The notes beneath the pieces are model-generated. The model had not been told where the DNA came from. It ran no database searches and saw only the letters and a list, made by a program, of their open reading frames with translations. From contig CM020620.1 of assembly GCA_009829735.1 (NCBI GenBank), positions 5,138,299 through 5,202,298 on the forward strand: a DNA stretch of 64,000 nucleotides, read 5' to 3'. The first letter of the stretch is position 1. Each line of letters begins with the position of its first letter. The translations under genes were made by a program, and so were the position numbers. This document shows, one piece after another, positions 1-11,400 of this stretch. Source of the stretch: Pyropia yezoensis. Lineage: Eukaryota; Rhodophyta; Bangiophyceae; Bangiales; Bangiaceae.

Positions 1-2
1 CT

Positions 3-2153
3 CAAGATGGTCCGCCCTGCGGCGGAGGTCGCGACCCGCAGCCGACTCCGGCTGGTCAAGGTGGTCCGGGTGTCCGGGCGGTGACTCCTCGAGGCGGTCC
101 CGACGTTGACGCGGGTGGTGGTGGCGGTGCGACACCCGGTGCGGTGGGTCAAGACGGTGCGGGTGTCCGCACGGCCGGGGCTCCGGCTCCGGAGGCTGTC
201 CAAGTGCCTTCCACTTCCGAGGCGGGGGCTACGCCGACGGGTGGTGCCGGCGCCGGTACCATACCTGCGGTGCCGCGGGTGTCGAGCGGTCAAGACGCTC
301 CTTCTCCCATGGCGGTTGACACCGGGAGTTACTCCGGGCGGGCGCCCGCCCTTCTTCTTCCTCCTCGGCCTCGTCCATCTCCGACGTCGGCCCCTCTGCC
401 GGTGGTGCGTCCCCCGGCGCCCCCGATTCTTCCTGGTCCTGCCCGGGTTGCCCCGTTGGGTGGCGGCGTCGCCGTGGCGGCGGGTCAACCCGCCATGTCG
501 GTGTCCGACTTGGTGGCTCGGGTTCGAGGCCTCACGGTGCAAGAGTCGATGGAGTCCGATGGGCGTATGCGGGTGGACTTCCACCTGGTGCATCCCCGTG
601 GAGAATCCTCCCGGCGCGTCAAGGTGGACTCGTGCTGGGAGCGGGAGTTGGTGCGGCTGGTCAACCAGCCGAACGCGGTCCGGGTGGAACACCATTGGAT
701 CCTGAGTCAGCCGGACGACCGGCATGCGCAGCTCTGGCGCACCCGGGTGGGACGGGGTGAGGTCTACCTCGACCCCAACTTCGGGGTCTGCGACTTGATT
801 GCCCCCGCGTTGCCGCGGGAGATTGACTACCCGGCTAGTGCTCGGGGGATTGCGGCGGCGGCGGAGCCGGTTGCGTTTGGGGAGACGGTGAGCCGTACCG
901 GTCGGTATCCCGACTTTGACTACTACCCGGGGGTACCCCCGTATCTGTCGTTGACGGCTCCCTACCCGCCCATGGCGGGGTTGAAGTCGGCGTCGAGTTG
1001 GCGACGTAACCATGGTGTCATGGCGGATGCGTTCCGCACGGATATAACGTGTGCGTTGCAGACCGGCAACGGTCGTGCTCCGGTATACACTCCCGTGCGC
1101 CCGCCGCTATGGCAGGAGGGGTGGGAACCCGCCCCTGCTTTCCGGTTTGACACCGGCTCCTGCCTCCGATACTTCGGGAGTGTGTTGGCCTCCCGGCCGG
1201 TCCACCCGTTGCAGGGTACCTTCACCCTTGAGGTTACCCTCGGGCAGGCTTCATCCTTCTTGCTGTCCGTCCGCCGGCAGGGTCGTCTGTTTCATCTTCC
1301 GACGGGTGTCCGTCGGCACATCGCGCAGTTGGGCGTGGATCTGATAGCCGCCAAGACCGGGTTGGCCCGGGAGTTCGAAGCCCTGCTGGCTGTTCACGAT
1401 GCCGTGAACTGGGCTGGGGTGTTGGCCCTTCCCCCGTACCGGGACCCGCAGGCTGGGGCTTCCCCCTTGCCTCGTCACTCGTTGCGTGTCCGGCGTACTC
1501 AGCCGGGTGAGCCTAGTTGCCATGGGTGGGCGTCCACCGAGGCCGTTCCTGACCTGGGTATTCCCATGGTTATCCATGACCCTCTTCAGGTCCTTGCTCC
1601 GTGGTTCGGTAACCCGATGCCTGCGGCGGTTGGCCGTCGTCCCCGAGAGTGGGGCTCTGCGGGTGGGGAGCGTGAGGTGTCCCGTCGTCGGGCGGAGTAC
1701 CGCCGTGGTTACGGTGGAGCCCCTTCGGTAGGGTCCTACCGGGCCTCGTATCAGGTGCCACCGGCTCCGGTGGTAGCCGTGTCGGCTCCTGTGGCTCCTC
1801 TGGCTGCGCCAGTGTCACCTCCCGCCCCTGTCCTACATGACGGGGGTCCCCGTCTCTGGTATGAAGGCGTTGACGCCCTTGTTACCCGCGCAATGCGTGG
1901 GGGTCTCTCTGTTAGCTGGGGGGATATCCCCCCAGGTGCTGCGCTGGTTGGGTCAGCGCGTTGCTTTGGTGGCGTGCTGGACCGCCTCCAGAAAGCTCTG
2001 GAGGACGTGGAGGCTGGCCGCAGCACCCTCGTCCAGCTATGCACCGAGGTAACTCGGGTGGTCGACCGTCGTGACATTGCCGACCGGTGGAGCACGGAGG
2101 TATACGCGCTTACGCGTGAGTGGCCTCCCTCGGGCAGTGGGTCTACCCACTGA
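3..2153 (+). CDS. Family A antisense ORF, C-terminal part (start off-window)
   Basis: The frame is open from the window edge and ends at TGA 2151-2153. It runs opposite to the gag-pol of its own element and converges on it. The N-terminal third is low-complexity Pro/Gly/Ala. The middle is globular, with the motifs YFGSVLAS, RRQGRLFHLP and LLAVHDAVNW near nucleotides 1170-1415. The C-terminal part has an Arg-rich stretch and a final segment that may be helical. The same motifs at matching spacing occur in the antisense ORF of family B, so I treat this as a retroelement-specific protein family of unknown function. The full-length version is at 12156-14603. Confidence 0.75.
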   Translation, partial: QDGPPCGGGRDPQPTPAGQGGPGVRAVTPRGGPDVDAGGGGGATPGAVGQDGAGVRTAGAPAPEAVQVPSTSEAGATPTGGAGAGTIPAVPRVSSGQDAPSPMAVDTGSYSGRAPALLLPPRPRPSPTSAPLPVVRPPAPPILPGPARVAPLGGGVAVAAGQPAMSVSDLVARVRGLTVQESMESDGRMRVDFHLVHPRGESSRRVKVDSCWERELVRLVNQPNAVRVEHHWILSQPDDRHAQLWRTRVGRGEVYLDPNFGVCDLIAPALPREIDYPASARGIAAAAEPVAFGETVSRTGRYPDFDYYPGVPPYLSLTAPYPPMAGLKSASSWRRNHGVMADAFRTDITCALQTGNGRAPVYTPVRPPLWQEGWEPAPAFRFDTGSCLRYFGSVLASRPVHPLQGTFTLEVTLGQASSFLLSVRRQGRLFHLPTGVRRHIAQLGVDLIAAKTGLAREFEALLAVHDAVNWAGVLALPPYRDPQAGASPLPRHSLRVRRTQPGEPSCHGWASTEAVPDLGIPMVIHDPLQVLAPWFGNPMPAAVGRRPREWGSAGGEREVSRRRAEYRRGYGGAPSVGSYRASYQVPPAPVVAVSAPVAPLAAPVSPPAPVLHDGGPRLWYEGVDALVTRAMRGGLSVSWGDIPPGAALVGSARCFGGVLDRLQKALEDVEAGRSTLVQLCTEVTRVVDRRDIADRWSTEVYALTREWPPSGSGSTH

Positions 2154-2634
2154 GGAGTGCTATTTGTTTGTGAGGGAGAGGGCCCCGGCAACCCTTATGG
2201 TAGCCGGGTAGTAGTGAGTATAAACTCATCCCCCGCTGGGGGCATTGCTTGCCTCTGTTTGCTGCCCTGGGGAGTACCCCTTCTGGCTCAGTGGTGCCTT
2301 GCCTCCCGCCCAACTTCTTCCGGTTGGTTCATGCTTGGGGTGGTTATCCTCCCTCACTTTGTGTCTTGGCTTGGGGAGGTCATCCTCCCGTGTAAGCTCC
2401 CTAGTTACTTCGATATTATCGGAGTTAGCCTTTACCTTTAAGTTAACTTATTAAGGTTCAGGTTTTTACTTAGTTACCTAAGCTTAGCTCTACTTAGTTA
2501 CCTAAGCTTGGTTCGACTTAGAAACCTAAGTCTGATTTGACTTAGAAACCTAAGTCTGCCGTAACCATGTCACACCCTACTTAGTAGGTATAAGCCTCAC
2601 CCCCCAACAGCCGAAGTCGGTGTCGGTTGGGTTG
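2154..2634. other. Spacer between convergent antisense ORF and pol (family A)
   Basis: No ORF is supported here. The segment lies between two stop codons that face each other. It holds the 24-bp hairpin array listed separately, a palindrome CCTACTTAGTAGG near 2577-2589 and a hairpin-prone stretch just before the pol stop. It could end transcripts from both directions; that is inference. Confidence 0.6.
2469..2556. repeat. Four 24-bp units, each a short hairpin (family A)
   Basis: Four palindromes start 22-24 bases apart on a 24-bp period: CTTAGTTACCTAAG at 2469 and 2493, then GACTTAGAAACCTAAGTC at 2515 and 2539. The same array is at 11753-11840 (inverted) and 24239-24326, so it is a fixed part of family A. 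Confidence 0.85.
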
Positions 2635-5600
2635 TTACAGGAGGCGTCGTCGCCTCATGTACGGCATGAGGAGTTGGCGGGGTATATTCGCCGCCTGTTC
2701 CCAGGTGGGTGAGTCGTATCCGACCCACATAACCTTGACGTACCAGGGTCCTGGTATGTCCGGGTCGGTGTGTCCGACCACGCTCTCTACTTGGTATGGA
2801 ATCCCATCCGGTCCCACCGGGTCATCCGACCGGTGGGTTGTAAGAGCTTCATGTAGCAACCCAGCCGGTACCGGCTGAGGCTGTTCCGGCTTCGGAGCAG
2901 GTGTGACATCATTCATACTGATGCGTTGGATCTCCGTATCGGAGTGTAAGATAACAGAGTGGTCATCTCTGTGGAGGATCTGGTACGGTCCCTTGACCGG
3001 TTGCATAAGCTTGTTCCCTCGGAACTTCTGGTGTCTGATATAGACCCAGTCACCTGTTACCAGGGTTGCGTTGCGCACCCGTAGTCGGGCGTCGAAGTTC
3101 TTCTTATACCGAAGTTGTGTTCTGTCAAGGGCACCCTTGAGCTTAGGAATCATCCACGATAGCTTGGCCAACCAAGCTAGGTGGATGCGTTCGGCGGGTC
3201 GGCCCTTCGGTGTATCATACCGAGTGCACCTGCCGGGCGGCAGCGTCAGGTTACCGACGCCTAGTGGCATGACCCACTCCAGCGGAGCAATGTTTGTGCT
3301 CCGATGTGGCCTGGCATTGTATGCCAGGGTGAGTACGGACAGAAGCCTGTCCCAAGTGTTCGTGTGCTCGGCCACGTAGCACTGTAGCATCTTTACGATG
3401 GTGCGGTTGAACCGCTCCACCTGCCCGTTGGACTGCGGGTGGTAGTCGGATGCCCGACGTGGTTCGATACCGAACATGCCCAGGACCTTAGTGCAGAATG
3501 CCGACGTAAGGTTTGCTCCGTTATCGGAGAGGAGTTGCTTCATGACTCCGTATGCACTGATCCAGTGGTCAACCACTGCGTTCATGATCGTGTATGCCGT
3601 ATCATTCGGGATGGCTGCCGCTCTTGACAGCTTAGTGAAGCGGTCAGACATGACCAGGATGTACCTGTTCCCTTCTTCCGTTATCGGAAGTGGCCCGAGT
3701 ATGTCGATAGCGACTTGCTCGTTGGGCCCATCAGGTGGGAATAGCTTCATGGCAGACGCCTGCCTATGTAGACTCATGCGGTTACGCGCACAGGGGTGGC
3801 ATCCCCTTACGTGGTCGACCACGTCGACGGCCATTGCTGGCCAGTAGAAGAACCTTCGCATTGCTGCGAACATACGTGAACCCCCCGGGTGTCCGGCTGT
3901 AGGGTTCTCATGTTCTCGTTCCATGACGGCTTGCCGTAAGGACACGGGAACCACGACTTGATGTCGTCCATCGGCGGGTGCCCGCCGGTATATGAGTCCG
4001 TCTTCGTTCTCGGAGAAGATGCCGGCCGTACCGGCCAGGAGGTTAGCACGATGACGTCTACAGTCATCGTCGTTGGCTTGTGCCTCGCGGAAGTCCGCGA
4101 GGGTCAATGGGCACGCCAGGTGTGCCATGGTATGGTCAGCCATACCCTGGGTAGCATTACCCACCATGCACACCGGTACTACCGGGATGTCCTCGTCCAC
4201 CGGGCGGGTATCCCCGCTCGGGGTGTCGAGTCGAGACAACGCGTCTCCGAGGTGGTGGGTTGACCCAGCCTTATACACCGTGCGGTAGTCGTGCTCGGCC
4301 ATCTTCAGCCTCCATCGGGCTAGCCTCCCATGGCTATCGGAATCCTTGTCACCAAGGTTGAGGAGCCATCGTAGGGGTTCGTGGTCGGACCTCACGATGA
4401 ACCTGGAGCCCTCCAGGTATGGACGGAGCAGTTGCACTGCCCATATAACTCCGAGGCATTCACGCTCGGTGGCACTATAGTTCCGCTCAGCCGGGTTGAG
4501 TGTCCGGCTGAAGTACCCTACCGGACGTAGGTCCGGGATAACGTTATCGGTACCGATCAACGTCTCTCCCTGTAACAGGGTGCATCCCACTTGTGTATCA
4601 CACGCATCGACATCGATGACGAAGGTACCCCGTCTATGCGGTAACGCAAGGACGGGTGGGGCTAGTAGGGCTCGCTTCAGCGACTCGAATGCCTCCTCTT
4701 CGCTAGGCGAAGGGGGTTGGAGTACCTTGGGTAAGGTACTGCTCGTAAGAACCGTTAACGGTTTAGCTATCCGAGCGAAGTCCTTGACGAACCGTCGGTA
4801 TACATTGCACATTCCCAGGAAGCTCTTGAGCTGCGTCTGGGTGTTAGGGAACCGGGCATCCCGGAGTGCCCGGGTATTGGCTTCGAGTACCCCTAGTTTA
4901 CCAGGGGTTATCTGGTGGCCCAGATATTCGACCGTCTGTTGGAAGAAGGCGCACTTCTTCAGACGCAGGGTTACCCCGGCGTTCCTCAAGAGGGTGAGTA
5001 CCTCGTCAACATGTTGTACATGGTCATCCATGTTACGCGAGAAGACGATGACGTCATCGAGGTACACTAGGCAGTTACGCCACTTCACCCCCGACAGTAT
5101 GATGTCGATAGCCCGCTGGAATGTAGCGGGGGCGTTGGACAATCCGAAGGGCATCCTTAGGAACTCGTACACGCCACTGTGACAGACGAATGCCGTCTTG
5201 GGGATATCCTCGTCCGCCACCGGGATCTGCCAGTATCCGGCGTTGCAGTCGATGGTGGTAAACACCGTAGCCTCCCCCAGGGAGTCGATGCATTCATCCA
5301 TCCTTGGTAAAGGGTATGAGTCCTTCTTGGTAACCAAGTTGAGGCGTCGATAATCGATGCAAAACCGAGGGGTTTGATCCTTCTTCGGCACAATAACGAC
5401 TGGGGCACCCCATTCCGACATCGAAGGTCGGATCACCTTAGCTTCACTCATCCTCTTCACTTCTCCATCAACGATCTCTCGTTGCATAGGTCCCGCTCGG
5501 TGCGGTTGTGAGCGGGCGGGTCGTGCGCCTGGTACCAGGTCTATACGATGTTGGGTTGCCCCAATGGTCCCCAAGGCCCCGCCTGTCCACATAACGTCAT

Positions 5601-5855
5601 GCTTTCTTAGCATCCGTCGTACCCCTTCGGCTACCGAAGGGGGAAGGTGGTCGAGGTCAGCCTCGGCCAGTGCCTTCAAGGCCTCTTGGTCCTTTGGCGG
5701 CAGGTCCGCCGGAGCCGCCGATGGGTTAGGCTTCCCGTCATCGGGTTGCTGTCGCTCGGTGGTCTCGGTGACCGCCAGTACTTCAAGTGGTTCCACTTGA
5801 CCTTCCTTATCAGGGGTAAGGATATCTCCTTCGTAGAGTTCGGCAATCCGAGGAT
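2635..5855 (-). CDS. pol: Family A pol: RT, RNase H, integrase, chromodomain
   Basis: This is the polymerase polyprotein of a Ty3/gypsy chromovirus. In order it has an RT with the YLDD catalytic box, an RNase H beginning FVIDVDA, an integrase with an HHCC zinc-binding region (H..GH...C..C) and D, D, E residues in AIDILGPLP, SDNGAN and QVERFNRT, and a C-terminal chromodomain ending near MRRRRLL. The frame is intact from about 5796 to the stop at 2635. Just upstream (near 5857) it shifts because one C is missing relative to the copy at 27617. The product would copy element RNA in virus-like particles and insert it; chromodomains of this class bind modified histones and steer integration. Confidence 0.92.
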
Positions 5856-6815
5856 AGTTCCCTTCGGAGGGTGACTGCCTTACGGCGATAGTTCGCCATC
5901 ACTAGGAGGGACGACCCTCCTGCTGGGAGGTCTATGAGACCGTTGGCCATGGTCAACCCATGGCGCTTGTACGTCCGTAGGTTGGACTGGACTCTGCAGA
6001 TGCCTGCGAGGTCGCAGTTAACCGGGAGGACTGTCTCTGACAACGGCTCAAAGCGAGTTCGCTCGGCCAACCGAAGTGTCTTCGCTCGACGCTTGCGTAC
6101 ACCTCAGCCACGTTAACGTGGCTTCCTTGTAGCGTCAGGTCCCTGACGATAGCCGTGTGTCCTCGCTTCGTCCCGTCGGCTTCTTGAAGCTCGACGGTCC
6201 TCCGGCCTGGCCGGATTGCATCAACGTGAACGTTGATGAAGGTGCACCCCAGTATGCAGGGCACCGATAGCGTCTCACATACCAGGAAGTCAACTTCCGT
6301 GGTGGAGATCCCCGATGGTAACCTGCAGCGACATCGCTGCGGTCGTACGAATGAGTCGACCATTCGCGTCCTTGATGGTGGGTCCCCGAGTCACTCTGAC
6401 TCGTGGAAGCCACTTGTCCGGGAGGGTATCCTTCCGGATAAGGTTGGGTCCAGCCCCTGTGTCCAGTACAGGGTAGTACGATCGTGTCGACTGGGGGTCA
6501 ACCCCCAGGGTGGCTGATACCTTGGAAGTTCTCCAAGGTAAACAACACATGTCCTACACCGATATCCGGTGTAGCTCGGGCATCCTGAACAGGGCCCTTG
6601 TCTGGTTCAACGTGACGGGGCTTCCCGTCTCTTCCTCCCAACCTTGGAGGTTGGTCACATCCCCTGACGCCGTGTCGTCGGGGCCGGAAGGTGTACCCGG
6701 GGTTGATGCGGCGTCGGCTCAACCGCGCTCTCCGTGGGGCTTTCCCGCGGTACTCCGGGGTGGCTTGCTTGGGTGACCCCAGCGCCCCCCGGTCATCCTT
6801 CCTTACTCGTTTCCC
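5856..6815 (-). pseudogene. Family A protease region, frames broken by indels
   Basis: The segment corresponds to the intact protease frame at about 27600-28583. The DTGAGPNLIRKD active-site segment is still readable near 6440-6480. At least three single-base indels split the frame. They are absent from other copies and cluster toward the contig end, so sequence error is more likely than decay. Confidence 0.7.
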
Positions 6816-7417
6816 GCCCTTGGTAGGGTGCTGTCCGCCGGGACATCCGGCTGAGGAGGTGCCCCCTCGACGGCCAGTACTCCACCTGGAGCTGGCTGCC
6901 ACCCGGTGCGGGTCCGGGTGCTCGGGGGGATACCCCCGGTGGATGCCTTGCGTTGCGCCGCTGCCCGCGAGACTCCTCGGGATGAGTGGGCAGGAAGACA
7001 CCCAGTGCTGGGGATCCCCACACAAACATACACCGGACGTGCCGGTCCCCCTTGAGGTCGCCGGGGTAGCCCCGTAGCTACGGTTGCCTCCCTCGGGCGC
7101 CCGAGTGCCTGCTCCCTGGTAGGCCTTGGGTCCTTGGGTCAACCGGAACATGGACTCCCCAACCGGTTGGTCGGCCCGCAATCTGCGGGGGTGCCTCCGT
7201 GCGCCCGCCCATGTTGGCAAGGGTTGGTGAGGGTTACCCGTCACCGGGGGAGTACCCCGTAGTCCGCACATACGGACGCGCCGTCCCGTTCCTTCGTTGA
7301 CCTGGAACTGGGTTCCAGCCGGGGCGATGTACGCTACCGTACCATGTTCATCAATCACCGGCGTCGCCGGTAGCAACAGGTGGCCCTGTTGGTCGACTAG
7401 AGGGTCACCCTCACCAA
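6803..7417 (-). pseudogene. gag: Family A gag C-terminal part, broken and cut by the gap
   Basis: This matches the gag C-terminus at 28578-29203, including the region of the CCHC zinc knuckle (near 7000-7030) and the last residues AGNE. Several indels break the frame, and the segment stops at the N gap. Confidence 0.65.
6809..6815 (-). promoter_or_regulatory. -1 frameshift heptamer at end of gag (family A)
   Basis: On the minus strand this reads GGGAAAC, followed by GAG and the gag stop TAA. It equals the site at 28584-28590, where the gag frame is intact and parses it as G GGA AAC. Confidence 0.6.
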
Positions 7418-7917
7418 NNNNNNNNNNNNNNNNNNNNNNNNNNNNNNNNNNNNNNNNNNNNNNNNNNNNNNNNNNNNNNNNNNNNNNNNNNNNNNNNNNN
7501 NNNNNNNNNNNNNNNNNNNNNNNNNNNNNNNNNNNNNNNNNNNNNNNNNNNNNNNNNNNNNNNNNNNNNNNNNNNNNNNNNNNNNNNNNNNNNNNNNNNN
7601 NNNNNNNNNNNNNNNNNNNNNNNNNNNNNNNNNNNNNNNNNNNNNNNNNNNNNNNNNNNNNNNNNNNNNNNNNNNNNNNNNNNNNNNNNNNNNNNNNNNN
7701 NNNNNNNNNNNNNNNNNNNNNNNNNNNNNNNNNNNNNNNNNNNNNNNNNNNNNNNNNNNNNNNNNNNNNNNNNNNNNNNNNNNNNNNNNNNNNNNNNNNN
7801 NNNNNNNNNNNNNNNNNNNNNNNNNNNNNNNNNNNNNNNNNNNNNNNNNNNNNNNNNNNNNNNNNNNNNNNNNNNNNNNNNNNNNNNNNNNNNNNNNNNN
7901 NNNNNNNNNNNNNNNNN
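7418..7917. other. Assembly gap, 500 N
   Basis: Exactly 500 unknown bases, the same length as the second gap. This indicates a fixed-length scaffolding join and not a measured distance. The two flanks are inverted copies of the same family A protease/gag region. Confidence 0.98.
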
Positions 7918-8461
7918 CTCGGGGACCCACCATCAAGGACGCGAATGGTCGACTCATTCGTACGACCGCAGCGATGTCGCTGCAGGTTACCATCGGGGAT
8001 CTCACCACGGAAGTTGACTTCCTGGTATGTGAGACGCTATCGGTGCCCTGCATACTGGGGTGCACCTTCATCAACGTTCACGTTGATGCAATCCGGCCAG
8101 GCCGGAGGACCGTCGAGCTTCAAGAAGCCGACGGGACGAAGCGAGGAACACGGCTATCGTCAGGGACCTGACGCTACAAGGAAGCCACGTTAACGTGGCT
8201 GAGGTGTACGCAAGCGTCGAGCCGAAGACACTTCGGTTGGCCGAGCGAACTCGCTTTGAGCCGTTGTCAGAGACAGTCCTCCCGGTTAACTGCGACCTCG
8301 CAGGCATCTGCAGAGTCCAGTCCACCTACGGACGTACAAGCGCCATGGGTTGACCATGGCCAACGGTCTCATAGACCTCCCAGCAGGAGGGTCGTCCCTC
8401 CTAGTGATGGCGAACTATCGCCGTAAGGCAGTCACCCTCCCGAAGGGAACTATCCTCGGGA
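7918..8461 (+). pseudogene. Family A protease C-terminal fragment
   Basis: This encodes the post-active-site half of the protease (TTAAMSLQVTIGDL, then VPCILGCTFINVHVDA). A missing base near 8145 and an extra G near 8477 shift the frame relative to the copy at 26926-28569. The active-site DTGA lies in the gap. Confidence 0.7.
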
Positions 8462-11400
8462 TTGCCGAACTCTACGGAAGGAGATATCCTTACCCCTGAT
8501 AAGGAAGGTCAAGTGGAACCACTTGAAGTACTGGCGGTCACCGAGACCACCGAGCGACAGCAACCCGATGACGGGAAGCCTAACCCATCGGCGGCTCCGG
8601 CGGACCTGCCGCCAAAGGACCAAGAGGCCTTGAAGGCACTGGCCGAGGCTGACCTCGACCACCTTCCCCCTTCGGTAGCCGAAGGGGTACGACGGATGCT
8701 AAGAAAGCATGACGTTATGTGGACAGGCGGGGCCTTGGGGACCATTGGGGCAACCCAACATCGTATAGACCTGGTACCAGGCGCACGACCCGCCCGCTCA
8801 CAACCGCACCGAGCGGGACCTATGCAACGAGAGATCGTTGATGGAGAAGTGAAGAGGATGAGTGAAGCTAAGGTGATCCGACCTTCGATGTCGGAATGGG
8901 GTGCCCCAGTCGTTATTGTGCCGAAGAAGGATCAAACCCCTCGGTTTTGCATCGATTATCGACGCCTCAACTTGGTTACCAAGAAGGACTCATACCCTTT
9001 ACCAAGGATGGATGAATGCATCGACTCCCTGGGGGAGGCTACGGTGTTTACCACCATCGACTGCAACGCCGGATACTGGCAGATCCCGGTGGCGGACGAG
9101 GATATCCCCAAGACGGCATTCGTCTGTCACAGTGGCGTGTACGAGTTCCTAAGGATGCCCTTCGGATTGTCCAACGCCCCCGCTACATTCCAGCGGGCTA
9201 TCGACATCATACTGTCGGGGGTGAAGTGGCGTAACTGCCTAGTGTACCTCGATGACGTCATCGTCTTCTCGCGTAACATGGATGACCATGTACAACATGT
9301 TGACGAGGTACTCACCCTCTTGAGGAACGCCGGGGTAACCCTGCGTCTGAAGAAGTGCGCCTTCTTCCAACAGACGGTCGAATATCTGGGCCACCAGATA
9401 ACCCCTGGTAAACTAGGGGTACTCGAAGCCAATACCCGGGCACTCCGGGATGCCCGGTTCCCTAACACCCAGACGCAGCTCAAGAGCTTCCTGGGAATGT
9501 GCAATGTATACCGACGGTTCGTCAAGGACTTCGCTCGGATAGCTAAACCGTTAACGGTTCTTACGAGCAGTACCTTACCCAAGGTACTCCAACCCCCTTC
9601 GCCTAGCGAAGAGGAGGCATTCGAGTCGCTGAAGCGAGCCCTACTAGCCCCACCCGTCCTTGCGTTACCGCATAGACGGGGTACCTTCGTCATCGATGTC
9701 GATGCGTGTGATACACAAGTGGGATGCACCCTGTTACAGGGAGAGACGTTGATCGGTACCGATAACGTTATCCCGGACCTACGTCCGGTAGGGTACTTCA
9801 GCCGGACACTCAACCCGGCTGAGCGGAACTATAGTGCCACCGAGCGTGAATGCCTCGGAGTTATATGGGCAGTGCAACTGCTCCGTCCATACCTGGAGGG
9901 CTCCAGGTTCATCGTGAGGTCCGACCACGAACCCCTACGATGGCTCCTCAACCTTGGTGACAAGGATTCCGATAGCCATGGGAGGCTAGCCCGATGGAGG
10001 CTGAAGATGGCCGAGCACGACTACCGCACGGTGTATAAGGCTGGGTCAACCCACCACCTCGGAGACGCGTTGTCTCGACTCGACACCCCGAGCGGGGATA
10101 CCCGCCCGGTGGACGAGGACATCCCGGTAGTACCGGTGTGCATGGTGGGTAATGCTACCCAGGGTATGGCTGACCATACCATGGCACACCTGGCGTGCCC
10201 ATTGACCCTCGCGGACTTCCGCGAGGCACAAGCCAACGACGATGACTGTAGACGTCATCGTGCTAACCTCCTGGCCGGTACGGCCGGCATCTTCTCCGAG
10301 AACGAAGACGGACTCATATACCGGCGGGCACCCGCCGATGGACGACATCAAGTCGTGGTTCCCGTGTACTTACGGCAAGCCGTCATGGAACGAGAACATG
10401 AGAACCCTACAGCCGGACACCCGGGGGGTTCACGTATGTTCGCAGCAATGCGAAGGTTCTTCTACTGGCCAGCAATGGCCGTCGACGTGGTCGACCACGT
10501 AAGGGGATGCCACCCCTGTGCGCGTAACCGCATGAGTCTACATAGGCAGGCGTCTGCCATGAAGCTATTCCCACCTGATGGGCCCAACGAGCAAGTCGCT
10601 ATCGACATACTCGGGCCACTTCCGATAACGGAAGAAGGGAACAGGTACATCCTGGTCATGTCTGACCGCTTCACTAAGCTGTCAAGAGCGGCAGCCATCC
10701 CGAATGATACGGCATACACGATCATGAACGCAGTGGTTGACCACTGGATCAGTGCATACGGAGTCATGAAGCAACTCCTCTCCGATAACGGAGCAAACCT
10801 TACGTCGGCATTCTGCACTAAGGTCCTGGGCATGTTCGGTATCGAACCACGTCGGGCATCCGACTACCACCCGCAGTCCAACGGGCAGGTGGAGCGGTTC
10901 AACCGCACCATCGTAAAGATGCTACAGTGCTACGTGGCCGAGCACACGAACACTTGGGACAGGCTTCTGTCCGTACTCACCCTGGCATACAATGCCAGGC
11001 CACATCGGAGCACAAACATTGCTCCGCTGGAGTGGGTCATGCCACTAGGCGTCGGTAACCTGACGCTGCCGCCCGGCAGGTGCACTCGGTATGATACACC
11101 GAAGGGCCGACCCGCCGAACGCATCCACCTAGCTTGGTTGGCCAAGCTATCGTGGATGATTCCTAAGCTCAAGGGTGCCCTTGACAGAACACAACTTCGG
11201 TATAAGAAGAACTTCGACGCCCGACTACGGGTGCGCAACGCAACCCTGGTAACAGGTGACTGGGTCTATATCAGACACCAGAAGTTCCGAGGGAACAAGC
11301 TTATGCAACCGGTCAAGGGACCGTACCAGATCCTCCACAGAGATGACCACTCTGTTATCTTACACTCCGATACGGAGATCCAACGCATCAGTATGAATGA

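Larger units (their letters stand above)
1..7417 (-). mobile_element. Ty3/gypsy chromovirus family A, copy 1 (both ends missing)
   Basis: This is a family A retrotransposon in minus orientation. From right to left it holds part of gag, the protease region, a complete RT-RNase H-integrase-chromodomain frame and an antisense ORF. The 3' LTR lies left of the window, and the 5' half of gag and the 5' LTR are lost at the gap. Positions 1-6391 match 14309-7918 inverted with only a few substitutions. The last 1.5 kb before the gap is full of single-base indels, typical of a low-coverage contig end, so the broken gag-pro frames here are probably sequence errors. Confidence 0.9.

Noticed and set aside
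2469..2556. Regularly spaced palindromes taken for a CRISPR array
   Set aside because: Units are contiguous 24-bp repeats with no unique spacers, inside a eukaryotic retrotransposon.
4496..5182. A 228-codon frame opposite the RT (also at 9127-9813 and 26265-26951)
   Set aside because: It lies antisense to the conserved RT/RNase H codons and repeats only because the element repeats. No motif or start context supports it.
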